The position numbers and the translations under genes are program-made. From positions 1-64,000 of the forward strand of contig CAZYGI010000012.1 of the NCBI GenBank assembly GCA_964647255.1: a stretch of 64,000 bases of DNA. Direction: 5' to 3'. Source of the DNA: CAWJEL01 sp964647255 (GTDB lineage Bacteria > Chloroflexota > Anaerolineae > CG2-30-64-16). Of the stretch, positions 15,978 through 24,593 are shown piece by piece (within the stretch, counting starts at the first letter, position 1; every line of letters starts with the position of its first letter). The notes below the pieces were generated by a model. It was given only the letters and a program-made list of their open reading frames with translations. It was not told the origin of the DNA and did not search any database.

Positions 15978-17321
15978 TTAAGAATCGGCGAGCCGCCGGG
16001 CCTGCGTCTCGTAGGAGCGCATCACCCATTCCGGTGGCGCAGACAGTGTGCGCAGTAGTTGGTCGGCCTGCTCCAGAAGGCTGCGCGCTTCGGCGGTCCG
16101 GCCGCCATCCAGCAGGAGCTCGGCCCAATTCAGAAGGGAGCTGGCCGCAAAGGCCGCTTCGCCGCAGAGCTGGTACAGGTCGGCCGCCTCTGCATAGGCC
16201 CGGGCCGCCGCGTCGGCTTGGCCCAGGGTCGCCAGAAAGACCCCTTCATTGTTGATCACCCTGGCGAGCCACGGCCGATCGCCCAAACGCCTGAACAATG
16301 GTTCAACCATGCGGTGTATCGCCAGCGCCTGGGCCGTCTGGCCCTGGCTGTGCAAGATCACGGCGGCATTTATCTGGCTGCGCGCCGCGTTGATCTCAGC
16401 GCCGGCCGCCTCATGCATGGCCGCCGCGCGCCGGAAACAAGTTGCCGCCTCATCCAGACGGCGCTGGAACCGATAGACCTCGCCCTGATTATGGATCGCT
16501 ATCGCCTGGTCGGATCGGTCGCCCAGGGCTTCATACAGCGCCTCGGCCTCGACATGATCACGGAGCGCCAACTCGGGTTGCCCGCCGCGCAAGTGCACGC
16601 TGCCGCGGTTGTTGATCGCGTTCGCCCGCTCGCGCTGGTCGCCGATCTGGGTGAATAGCTCGACTGCTCCCTGGCTGCACTCCATCGCCGCCGTCTGGTT
16701 GCCCAGCATCAGATGCAACATGGACAGGTGATTGAGCACGCGGGCGACGCTGGTCCGGTCGTCCAGCCCGCGATAGAGCGCCAGGGCCTGCTCCTGCCAG
16801 ACCAGGGCGCGGCGGCTATCGCCCAGGATGCGCGCCAGGCTGCCCAACTGATCCAGCAATTGCGCCTCAACCGTCGGCTGCCCCAACCTCCGGCACACGG
16901 CCAGCGCCTCTTGCAGCACCTTTTCCCAACCGAGCCAGTGCCCGCGCAGATCAATCATCGGCCACATTACCGCGACAAGATCGAGACCCGAAGCAAATGC
17001 CAGCGGTTCCAGCAGCGCCTGCCTAACCGCCTTGGTCAAGTTAGCAAACTCCGACTCCAGCGCGGTGATATCCTGTCCCTGTTGTCTGACGAACGCCAAC
17101 CAACCGGCCGCGTTACGGGCGATGCCGAGACGAAAACGCTCCAGATACACGGAGGTATCCGGGCCATCGGTGCTTATGCTGGCGCCTGGCGCATCCCACC
17201 CCATCTGCTGCCCCCAACGTTCATCTGATCGGACGCTTCGATGCATCGTGCAACCGAGTTTAACCATCCTGAAGTATTTTGCAAACGCGACGTAGCGAAT
17301 CCTCGCGAATAAAACGCCCAC
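15978..17321 (-). CDS. TPR-repeat protein
   Basis: A protein of up to 447 residues made almost entirely of tetratricopeptide helices (RVLNHLSMLHLMLGN, NAINNRGSVHLRGGQ, AIAIHNQGEVYRFQR, RVINNEGVFLATLGQ), resembling the sensor part of STAND regulators but without a DNA-binding or ATPase domain. The GTG at 17321 gives the longest form; ATG at 17267, 17246 or 17204 would remove a non-conserved N-terminus. No good ribosome binding site decides between them. It may be a detached sensor or scaffold for the regulators of the island; there is no direct evidence. Confidence 0.7.
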   Translation of the reverse strand: MGVLFARIRYVAFAKYFRMVKLGCTMHRSVRSDERWGQQMGWDAPGASISTDGPDTSVYLERFRLGIARNAAGWLAFVRQQGQDITALESEFANLTKAVRQALLEPLAFASGLDLVAVMWPMIDLRGHWLGWEKVLQEALAVCRRLGQPTVEAQLLDQLGSLARILGDSRRALVWQEQALALYRGLDDRTSVARVLNHLSMLHLMLGNQTAAMECSQGAVELFTQIGDQRERANAINNRGSVHLRGGQPELALRDHVEAEALYEALGDRSDQAIAIHNQGEVYRFQRRLDEAATCFRRAAAMHEAAGAEINAARSQINAAVILHSQGQTAQALAIHRMVEPLFRRLGDRPWLARVINNEGVFLATLGQADAAARAYAEAADLYQLCGEAAFAASSLLNWAELLLDGGRTAEARSLLEQADQLLRTLSAPPEWVMRSYETQARRLADS

Positions 17322-17362
17322 CCCCTGCGTTTAACTCATAGATTCAGACAGCGCAATGGGCG

Positions 17363-17368
17363 TATAAT
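17363..17368 (+). promoter_or_regulatory. -10 element of the sigma-factor operon, probably leaderless
   Basis: A perfect TATAAT ends 6 bases before the ATG at 17375, placing the transcription start on or next to the start codon. No ribosome binding site is present. A clear -35 hexamer is not seen at the usual distance, so an activator or an alternative sigma factor may be needed. Confidence 0.55.
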
Positions 17369-17374
17369 AATCGC

Positions 17375-17959
17375 ATGATGAATGACATCCGAACCGCTAC
17401 TGAGGCCGATCTGCTCAGCCGCAGCCAGCAAGGCGATCAAGCCGCGTATGGCGAGCTGGTGCAGCGCTACTACCGGCTGGTCGCCACGGTGGCGTTCCGG
17501 TTGGGTTTGCGGGCGGACGCGGCGCAAGACGTGACGCAAGAGGTCTTTCTGCGGGCCTGGCAGCAGTTGCCCGGGTTCCGGCCCCAAGGCGAGCGCAGCT
17601 TTCGCGCCTGGCTCTGCCGCATCAGCCACAACCTGACAGTGGATGTCCTGCGCCGCGCCCGGCCCGAGGCGCTCCTGGATGAGGAGCCTGTCCCGACGCT
17701 CCAGGGGCGAGACGGCAACCCGGCGGCGGCCTATCTGCGGGCGGAGGCGGCTGCCGAAATGCGAGCTCTGGTAGCACAGCTGCCGCCCGCCTGTCGGATA
17801 GTGCTGGCGCTGCGCGAGTTCGAGGGGTTGTCGTACGGCGAGATCAGCCATGCCCTGGACATCCCGCTGGGCACCGTGATGTCTCGCCTCAGTTATGCCC
17901 GGACCGCGTTGCGCAAGGCGTTGGCGGCGCGGGCCGATGCAGTTGCCGTTGTGAGGTGA
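17375..17959 (+). CDS. ECF-type RNA polymerase sigma factor
   Basis: A protein of 194 residues with the two sigma-70 domains of extracytoplasmic-function factors: region 2 (about 20-90; AYGELVQRYYRLV, AAQDVTQEVFLRAWQ, SFRAWLCRISHNLTVD) and region 4 (about 125-185; LPPACRIVLALREFEGLSYGEI, with helix-turn-helix IPLGTVMSRLSYAR). It directs RNA polymerase to specific promoters. The gene for a zinc-finger anti-sigma factor follows after 3 bases, the usual pairing, so its activity is probably held back by that membrane partner. Confidence 0.93.
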   Translation: MMNDIRTATEADLLSRSQQGDQAAYGELVQRYYRLVATVAFRLGLRADAAQDVTQEVFLRAWQQLPGFRPQGERSFRAWLCRISHNLTVDVLRRARPEALLDEEPVPTLQGRDGNPAAAYLRAEAAAEMRALVAQLPPACRIVLALREFEGLSYGEISHALDIPLGTVMSRLSYARTALRKALAARADAVAVVR

Positions 17960-17962
17960 CCG

Positions 17963-18448
17963 ATGGAAGATAGCTTCAAGGGGCTGCTGCCCCGCTACTA
18001 CGACGGAGAACTGACGGGGAAAAGCGCCCGCGCAGTGGAGCTGCATCTGGGGACGTGTGCTGCGTGTCGGGCCGAGTTGGAGGCGCTGCGCTCACTGTCG
18101 GCCACGTTGGCGGCGGCGCAGGAAACGGCCGCTCCCGCGGACGCCGGGGCGTTCTGGCTGGCACTGCAACCCAAGTTGGGCAGCCAACAGACCGCTATTC
18201 CCTGGCGGTCCTGGCTGCCGGGGCTGCTGTTGCTGGGGTTGCAGGGGGTTCTGGCAGCCATCGGCACGCTGCTGGCAATCCGTCCGGTGCTGAGTTGGCT
18301 CACAGGTGGTGGCGCAAGCCTGCCGAGCCTGCCGGTGCCGGGCCTGCTCCCGATCGGCCTGTTCGGCTGGGCCGGTGTGCTTTATCTGATCTGGCTGGCG
18401 GCGTGGTGGTCGCGCAATCATGCCGCGCCGAATCCATCATATGCGTGA
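17963..18448 (+). CDS. Membrane-anchored zinc-finger anti-sigma factor
   Basis: A protein of 161 residues. An N-terminal HxxxCxxC zinc-binding motif (His28, Cys32, Cys35 in LHLGTCAACRAEL) marks the anti-sigma ZAS domain that binds the partner sigma factor. Two hydrophobic segments (about 80-105 and 125-147) anchor it in the membrane. GAGGTG at the end of the sigma gene serves as ribosome binding site. It most likely sequesters the product of the gene 3 bases upstream until an envelope signal releases it. Confidence 0.88.
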   Translation: MEDSFKGLLPRYYDGELTGKSARAVELHLGTCAACRAELEALRSLSATLAAAQETAAPADAGAFWLALQPKLGSQQTAIPWRSWLPGLLLLGLQGVLAAIGTLLAIRPVLSWLTGGGASLPSLPVPGLLPIGLFGWAGVLYLIWLAAWWSRNHAAPNPSYA

Positions 18449-18466
18449 GGACGCAAGGAGACAAGA

Positions 18467-19459
18467 ATGAATCACAGTGCTTTGCTCAAACGTGCTTTCG
18501 AGATCACGAAACGCTACCGGGTGCTTTGGCTCTTCGGCATCCTGGTCGCACTGACTGCCGGCGGCGGCTCGTCAGGGGGCGGCAACTCAGGCGTCAACTT
18601 CGGCCAGAATGACATGCAGAACGGGAATTGGCCCCACTGGCAGCCCGTCGAACAATGGGCCCAGCAGGTGAAGCAGTGGTTTGACCACTTCGACCCCAGC
18701 CGCTACGTCGGCCTGTTCATCGCCTGCTGCTGCCTGCTGGTGATATTCGCCATCGCGGCGTTGATCGTGCAGTACGTCGCCCGCGCCGCACTGATGCGCA
18801 GCGTGGACCAGATTGAGACGACCGGCAGCGCGCCGACGTGGCGCGCGGGCTTTCGCCTGGGCTGGAGCAACCGGACCTTCCGCCTCTGGCTGCTGGAGTT
18901 GATCGTCGGCATCCTGGCGATGCTGGCCGTGCTCGTGCTGATCGCCGTGGCCGCGTCGCCGCTGCTCCTCCTGCTGATCCGCAGCGATGCGGCGCGGGTG
19001 ATCGGCGTCATCCTGACCGTGTTGCTCGGGCTGCCGGTCGTCTTCCTCCTGATCGCGGCATTCATCGCGCTCAGCGTGCTGGGCCAGTTCTGGGCGCGGG
19101 AGATCGTGCTGGGCGACCGGAGCATCGGTGACGCCATCAGCCTGGGATATGCGCAGGTGCGCGGCCGTCTGAAGGATCTCGGCGTGCTCTGGCTGCTGAT
19201 GGTCGGCGTCGGGATCGCGTTTGCGATCGTGCTGATCCCGATCGTCCTGATCCTGCTGGCGGTGGCGGGTCTGATGGGCGGCGGGTTAGGCTATGTCCTC
19301 TACACCCTGTCCGGTTCAGTGGGCTGGGCGATCGGCATCGGCCTGCCGATCTTCCTGCTGATCCTGGGGATTCCGATGACCTTCGTCAGCGGGCTGTACG
19401 AGACCTTCAAGTCCAGCGTGTGGACGTTGGCCTACCGCGAGGTGGCGCCGCTCGGCTAA
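18467..19459 (+). CDS. Polytopic membrane protein, third gene of the sigma operon
   Basis: A protein of 330 residues with about six hydrophobic segments (near 20-35, 80-105, 137-165, 172-195, 240-270, 280-310) and a Gly/Ser/Asn-rich loop after the first. The N-terminus NHSALLKRAFEITKRYRVLW resembles membrane proteins of DUF4013/glycerophosphodiesterase-membrane-domain type. It lies 18 bases after the anti-sigma gene with a good AAGGAG site and ends at a strong terminator, so it belongs to the sigma operon. It may be an envelope-stress target or sensor; its function is not established. Confidence 0.75.
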   Translation: MNHSALLKRAFEITKRYRVLWLFGILVALTAGGGSSGGGNSGVNFGQNDMQNGNWPHWQPVEQWAQQVKQWFDHFDPSRYVGLFIACCCLLVIFAIAALIVQYVARAALMRSVDQIETTGSAPTWRAGFRLGWSNRTFRLWLLELIVGILAMLAVLVLIAVAASPLLLLLIRSDAARVIGVILTVLLGLPVVFLLIAAFIALSVLGQFWAREIVLGDRSIGDAISLGYAQVRGRLKDLGVLWLLMVGVGIAFAIVLIPIVLILLAVAGLMGGGLGYVLYTLSGSVGWAIGIGLPIFLLILGIPMTFVSGLYETFKSSVWTLAYREVAPLG

Positions 19460-19484
19460 CACGTCGTTGAGTTGGCTTCGCACG

Positions 19485-19533
19485 CACGAGCCTGGCGTTT
19501 GACTGCTCAACGCAGTCAAGCGCCAGGCTCGTG
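19485..19533. terminator. Bidirectional terminator hairpin
   Basis: A 21-bp stem with one G-T wobble (arms 19485-19505 and 19513-19533, loop of 7) is followed by ATTTCTT. It lies between the convergent membrane-protein gene and the secreted propeller gene and can serve both. Confidence 0.85.
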
Positions 19534-19564
19534 ATTTCTTGGCGCACGAAATACGCGGCTCCCG

Positions 19565-21766
19565 TCAGGTCTGGCCCGCCGCTGACTGCCACAGGAGCGG
19601 CAGCCAAACCTTCCGCGTCACCGTGCAGGTGACGGTCGGCGACGGCGTCATAGATGGCGTCGGGGGCGGCGTTGGAGTGGTCGTCTCTGTGGGCGACTGA
19701 GTGGCCGTGCGGGTGGGCGTCGGCGTGACCGTCGGGAGGCTGCTGAAGGCGACAAAGTCACGCACGGCTTCTTCAGCGCCGACGGGGTGCCACCAGGTGT
19801 ACTGCGGCGGGTCGAACGTGTAGCCGGCCAACACCGGCCGCACGCTGATCGTCTCGTCGCCCGGCAGATAGATCAGGTCCGTTGCATAATATCCCTCAGC
19901 ATTCGTGGTCGCCGAGATGACCGGCCACGCGTAAGCGGACAAGAACACCTGAACCGACACGCCGGGGATGCCCGATCCCAGCGCGCTGCCCAGGCGCACA
20001 TGGCCGCGCACGCTCAGTCCTGGCACCGGAGGGATGGGTGTAGCAGTCTCCGTCGGTGTGGCGGTCGGCATAGCAGTCGCCGTCAGCGTGGCGGTGGGCG
20101 TCGGCGTCACCGCCGGCATCACATACCGGACATCCAACCGGGCGCTGTTGGTCGCGCCCGAGTCATACGTCATCCAGTTGATGAAATGAACGCCAGAGAT
20201 CACCGGATCAATCAGCAGCGCCAGGTTGTTGCCCGCCTTCCAAGTGCTCTGCTTGACGATCTCCTGTACGATCGGCGCGAGTTCCGGCGAAGCGGTCGTC
20301 TGGGTGACGGTGCCCGTGATCAGCCAGGGCACGCGGGCGGTCGTGCGTGGCCGAACGTTCGGCCATGGATTCGCAGGGTTAAAATCGGCTGCCTGTCCGC
20401 TCGCCTCGCCGGCGACCTCCACCACAATCGGCTGGCCGGTCTGGAAGCCATAGGGCAACAGGGTCAAGCGAGCCGACGTGATTTGCGCGCCGCGCGGGAT
20501 GCGCACGTCGCGAAACAGCAGCCCGTCCACATACCCCACATATGGGACGGCTGTGCCGGTGATCCCGCCCATGCGCACGTAGTTCCGATCATTCCACAGG
20601 TCGGTCGTGCTGCCCAGCACCACATACGCGTCATCCATGCAGTGCCCCACCTGTCGCTGGATGAGCCCGCTGGCCGGCGGCGTGCCGTTGTACGGCGGCA
20701 AAGGGGTCGGTGTGACCCGGCAGCGTGAAGTCGGCGTGCTCGTCGGCGTGCCGCCGGCCGGTGGCGCGCCGACGTAATGCAGGATCACGCCTCCGGCTCC
20801 CACGGCCCAGCCGTTGGACGCCGAGGTCATCGCGACGGACTTGAGGGATTGGAGGGTCGGGCTGGCCGTGCTTTGCCAGTCCGCTCCGGTCCAGTGGTAA
20901 ATCACCCCGTTCTCCCCCACGGCCCAGGCGTCGTTTTGAGCGACCAGCGCCGCCCCGTTCAGCGACGAGGCAGGCACAGTGGGCCACTGCTGGAGTGATT
21001 CGAGATTGACGAAACCCTCGCCCACGGCCCAACCGCCGTATTGCGCGTTGGCTGCCACCGCATTCGCCGCGATCGGGCTCTCCACAAATTCCCAGCTTGT
21101 CCCGGTCCAATGCCGCAGCATGGGCGCATCATAGAAATCAAACGTCGCCATCCAGCCGTAATCAGCCCCGGACATCGAGACGGACATCGGCTTCAGGCCG
21201 TAGTCCCAACTGACATCGTGAACCTGCCAGCTCGCGCCATCCCAGCGGAGAACATAGTTCCAGCCGAGACCGTAGCGGTCGGGCCGGAAACCCACGGCCC
21301 AACCGTCAGTGTGCGAGACCATGGCGACCGATCGCAGCCACGTGTAGGCTGGGGTGGTCACCTCTTGCCACGCACTCCCATCCCAGTGGAGGATGACGCC
21401 CATGCCGGGACCACCAAAGACGCTGCCATCCCCCACTGCCCACCCATCGCTGGCCGAAATCATGTCCACGCCTTTGAGCGAAGCGGTCGTCGGGCTGCTG
21501 ACCTGCTGCCACCGAACGCCGTTCCAATGCAGGATCGTGCCTTCGTCGCCCACCGCCCAACCATCCGTTGCCGAGATCATGTCAACGGCGTTAAGCGTTG
21601 CGGCACAGGACCCACAACTGAGATCCACCTGCCATGCGCCGGCCGTCATGGCCTGAGACGCAACCGGACCGGGATCAGCGGCGCCCAGCACGGAGGGTGC
21701 GGATACCATGAGCGCAGCGCAGAGGAGCAGGAGCACACCGCAGAACAGGGGCACAAAAGGCTTCAT
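19565..21766 (-). CDS. Secreted beta-propeller protein
   Basis: A protein of 733 residues with signal peptide (1-29) and an AGGAGGTG ribosome binding site. Residues about 45-345 hold seven or so copies of a YCF48/photosystem-assembly-like propeller blade (DGWAVGDEGTILHWNGVRW pattern). A beta-sandwich of DNRLRE type follows (about 375-560; DLWNDRNYVRMG, RIPRGAQITSARLTLLP), then a Thr/Pro linker, a Cna-B-like module (about 600-680) and a second Thr/Pro tract ending RKVWLPLLW, a variant of the YLPL C-terminal motif. It is probably extracellular and protein- or sugar-binding. It lies 59 bases after the UvrA-like gene on the same strand. Confidence 0.8.
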   Translation of the reverse strand: MKPFVPLFCGVLLLLCAALMVSAPSVLGAADPGPVASQAMTAGAWQVDLSCGSCAATLNAVDMISATDGWAVGDEGTILHWNGVRWQQVSSPTTASLKGVDMISASDGWAVGDGSVFGGPGMGVILHWDGSAWQEVTTPAYTWLRSVAMVSHTDGWAVGFRPDRYGLGWNYVLRWDGASWQVHDVSWDYGLKPMSVSMSGADYGWMATFDFYDAPMLRHWTGTSWEFVESPIAANAVAANAQYGGWAVGEGFVNLESLQQWPTVPASSLNGAALVAQNDAWAVGENGVIYHWTGADWQSTASPTLQSLKSVAMTSASNGWAVGAGGVILHYVGAPPAGGTPTSTPTSRCRVTPTPLPPYNGTPPASGLIQRQVGHCMDDAYVVLGSTTDLWNDRNYVRMGGITGTAVPYVGYVDGLLFRDVRIPRGAQITSARLTLLPYGFQTGQPIVVEVAGEASGQAADFNPANPWPNVRPRTTARVPWLITGTVTQTTASPELAPIVQEIVKQSTWKAGNNLALLIDPVISGVHFINWMTYDSGATNSARLDVRYVMPAVTPTPTATLTATAMPTATPTETATPIPPVPGLSVRGHVRLGSALGSGIPGVSVQVFLSAYAWPVISATTNAEGYYATDLIYLPGDETISVRPVLAGYTFDPPQYTWWHPVGAEEAVRDFVAFSSLPTVTPTPTRTATQSPTETTTPTPPPTPSMTPSPTVTCTVTRKVWLPLLWQSAAGQT

Positions 21767-21825
21767 CGCTCACCTCCTCGTGAGATGGATGGTAGGGGAC
21801 ACTCCAAAGGTGCGATTTCTGGTGC

Positions 21826-24558
21826 TCACCCGCCCCGCCGCAGCAGCTTCCGCAACTGCGCGCCGGTGTGCGAGCCGGCCGCGTCCGCCACAGCTTCCGG
21901 GGCGCCTTGCGCGATCACCTGTCCGCCGGCCGTGCCGCCCTCCGGTCCCAGATCAATTACCCAGTCGGCCGCACGAACCACGTCCAGATTGTGCTCGACC
22001 ACGATGACCGTGTTGCCCGCGTCCACCAGACGCTGGAGGAGATGCAGCAGGTGGGCGGTGTCGGCCGGGTGCAAGCCGGTGGTGGGCTCGTCCAACAGGT
22101 AGAGCGTGCGGCCGGTCGCGCGGCGCGCGAGCTCTCGGGCCAGCTTGACGCGCTGGGCCTCACCGCCCGAAAAGGTCGAGGCGGTCTGGCCGAGCTGGAG
22201 ATAGCCCAGGCCGGTCTCGACCATCAACGCCAGGCGCGCCCTGGCAGCAGGCACATCGGCAAACAACAGCAGGGCTTCCTCGATGGTCATGTCGAGCACC
22301 TGGGCGATGTCGTAGCCCAGGTGCTTCACCGCCAGCACTTCACGTTTGTAGCGCCGGCCGCGGCAGGCCCAACAGCGCACCAACACATCCGGCAGAAAGT
22401 GCATCTCTACAGGGAGCACCCCCGCGCCCTCGCAGCGTTCGCAGCGGCCGCCGGGCATATTGAACGAGAAGTGTTGGGCGGTCAGACCGGCGGCGCGGGC
22501 GGCCGGCTGCGCCGCAAAGGTTTCGCGGATCGCGGTGAAAGCGTCGGTGTAGGTGGCCGCGTTGGAGCGCGTGCTCCGGGCGATGGGGGTCTGGTCAATG
22601 GTGATGACTTTGTCCACAAACTCCCAGCCGGTGATCCCGGCGTGCGCGCCCGGCTCAGCGGTCGCGCCATAGAAATGCCGACGCGCCGCCCGGTCGAGGA
22701 TGTCGAACATCAACGTGGATTTGCCCGAACCGGAGACCCCGGTCACAGCCACCAGCAGCCCGGCTGCGGCCTCGCCCGCGCGCACCGGCCGTGCCCGCAG
22801 CGGGAACCGCACCGTGATCCCGCGCAGGTTGTGTTCCGTCGCGCCGTGAACGGTCAGGAACGGGCCGGCGCTATCCGGCGAGCGGTGCGCGGCCGGCGCG
22901 GTGACCTCCGTTACGGCCGCGGCGCGCAGGTAGCGGCCGGTCTGCGATGCCGGCGCGTCCGCCACCTGCGCAGGTGTGCCCTGGGCCACGATCTGGCCGC
23001 CATAGCGTCCGCCGCCGGGGCCAAAGTCCACCACCCAATCGGCCGCGGCGATCAACTCCAGGTCGTGCTCGATGACCAGCACGGTGTTGCCCAGGTCGCG
23101 CAGCGCAGCCAGCGTGTGGATCAGCCGCGCGGTGTCACGCCCGTGCAGTCCAATGGTCGGCTCGTCCAGCACGTACAGCACACCGGTCAGCCCGGAGCCG
23201 AGCAGCGCGGCCAGACGCAGGCGTTGTCCCTCACCGGCGGACAGCGATGGCGTCGCGCGTTCGAGCGTCAGGTAGCCCAACCCCACCTCCACCAACCGCC
23301 GGATGCGTTCAGTCAGATCGGCCACGATGGTCTCGGCAACGCGCCAGTCGTCACCCGACAGTGCGTCCCGCAGGCCGCCGATCCACTCGGCCAAGGCCAG
23401 GAGCGAGAGGCGAGAGACCGGCTCCACCGCAGCGTCCGCAATCCCGCCTTCAACTCCGCCCGGAAGGGTGCGGTTTTCAGCTTGGCACTGAAGCGGGGCC
23501 ACCAGCGGCCGGCCGGCAACGGTCACGGCGCGCGACTCGGGCCGCAGGCGAGAACCGCCGCAGTCGGGGCAGGTGTGCAAGATCAAGAACCGTTCGATCT
23601 TCTCCAGGTACTCGGCATCGTGGGCATGTTCGGCGTGGCGGCGCAGCAGTGTGGTGACAACGCCCTCGAAGCGGCCCTTGGCGAGGGTGGGCGGCGGCTC
23701 GACAGCGGGGAAGTGCCGGCGAAAGGGGCCGCCCAGCACGCCGTACAACAAAAGGTCCCGTTGGATGGGGCCTAGCTTGCGCACCGGCAGCGCCGGATCG
23801 AACTCAAAGCCGTAGTGGCGCCCGGCGGCCACCAGCGTCTCGGCAAAGCGCGGGATCGCGTACGTGGCATCCCACCCGGCCACCGCGCCAGCAAGAAGGC
23901 TCTTGTCTTCGTCCAACAGGCGGGAGAGGTCAGGGGTGTAAACCGTGCCCAGGCCGGTGCAGGTGGGACAGGCGCCATCCGGTTTGTTGAACGAGAACTG
24001 CGCCATGTTCATCTCGGGCAGCGCCGCGCCGCAGTGCGGACAGGCCACCAACGCCTCGCCCTCTCCGCCGGCCAACTCCGGGGCAGCCGGTGCGTTCGGT
24101 CCCGAGAGCTCAGCCGTCTCGCCGGCCCAAAGCGACGGACCGTCATCCCACAGCCCTGCATCGCCCTCCGCGCTCCGCTCATGCTGCGGCGGCACATCAC
24201 ACCCGCAGCGCGGACAGGGCCGATGGCCGACCCGCGCATAGAGCACGCGCAGATAAGTGAAGACCTCGGTTGCCGTGCCTACGGTCGAACGCGGCGAGTG
24301 GTTTGCCAGCCCTTGCCCCACGCTGATCGAGGGCGACAGGCCGGAGATGCAGTCGAAGGGCGGCTTGCTGGCGTAAGTCACCATCCCCAGCGACTCCATG
24401 TATTGGCGCTGCCCCTCGTTATGTAGTGTGTCGAACGCCAGGGTGGACTTGCCCGAGCCGGACACACCGGTGAAAGCCACCAGCCTGTCCTTGGGGATTT
24501 CTAGCGTTACATTCTTGAGGTTATGCAGCCGCGCGCCCCGGATGAAAATAGAAGACAT
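21826..24558 (-). CDS. UvrA-like ABC ATPase lacking the UvrB-binding domain (UvrA2/DrrC type)
   Basis: A protein of 910 residues with two ABC ATPase modules. Walker A motifs are GVSGSGKST (about 31-39) and VTGVSGSGKSTLMF; the signatures are SLSAGEGQRLRLA and TFSGGEAQRVKLA; Cys pairs CPDCGGSRLRPE and CERCEGAG/CWACRG are UvrA-type zinc modules. Between CPRCGCDV and CPHCG only some 50 low-complexity residues occur where classical UvrA has a UvrB-interaction domain of about 100 residues, so this is a UvrA paralogue linked in other bacteria to drug or DNA-damage tolerance. ATG 24558 is chosen because GGAGGT lies 6 bases upstream and conserved sequence begins there. Confidence 0.88.
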   Translation of the reverse strand: MSSIFIRGARLHNLKNVTLEIPKDRLVAFTGVSGSGKSTLAFDTLHNEGQRQYMESLGMVTYASKPPFDCISGLSPSISVGQGLANHSPRSTVGTATEVFTYLRVLYARVGHRPCPRCGCDVPPQHERSAEGDAGLWDDGPSLWAGETAELSGPNAPAAPELAGGEGEALVACPHCGAALPEMNMAQFSFNKPDGACPTCTGLGTVYTPDLSRLLDEDKSLLAGAVAGWDATYAIPRFAETLVAAGRHYGFEFDPALPVRKLGPIQRDLLLYGVLGGPFRRHFPAVEPPPTLAKGRFEGVVTTLLRRHAEHAHDAEYLEKIERFLILHTCPDCGGSRLRPESRAVTVAGRPLVAPLQCQAENRTLPGGVEGGIADAAVEPVSRLSLLALAEWIGGLRDALSGDDWRVAETIVADLTERIRRLVEVGLGYLTLERATPSLSAGEGQRLRLAALLGSGLTGVLYVLDEPTIGLHGRDTARLIHTLAALRDLGNTVLVIEHDLELIAAADWVVDFGPGGGRYGGQIVAQGTPAQVADAPASQTGRYLRAAAVTEVTAPAAHRSPDSAGPFLTVHGATEHNLRGITVRFPLRARPVRAGEAAAGLLVAVTGVSGSGKSTLMFDILDRAARRHFYGATAEPGAHAGITGWEFVDKVITIDQTPIARSTRSNAATYTDAFTAIRETFAAQPAARAAGLTAQHFSFNMPGGRCERCEGAGVLPVEMHFLPDVLVRCWACRGRRYKREVLAVKHLGYDIAQVLDMTIEEALLLFADVPAARARLALMVETGLGYLQLGQTASTFSGGEAQRVKLARELARRATGRTLYLLDEPTTGLHPADTAHLLHLLQRLVDAGNTVIVVEHNLDVVRAADWVIDLGPEGGTAGGQVIAQGAPEAVADAAGSHTGAQLRKLLRRGG

Positions 24559-24593
24559 GCCGGAACCTCCAGTTACGCCGCCGCGATCCTCCG

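Noticed and set aside
21868..23775. A 635-codon open frame on the plus strand opposite the UvrA-like gene.
   Set aside because: The translation lacks any recognisable fold and the opposite strand carries complete ABC ATPase motifs.
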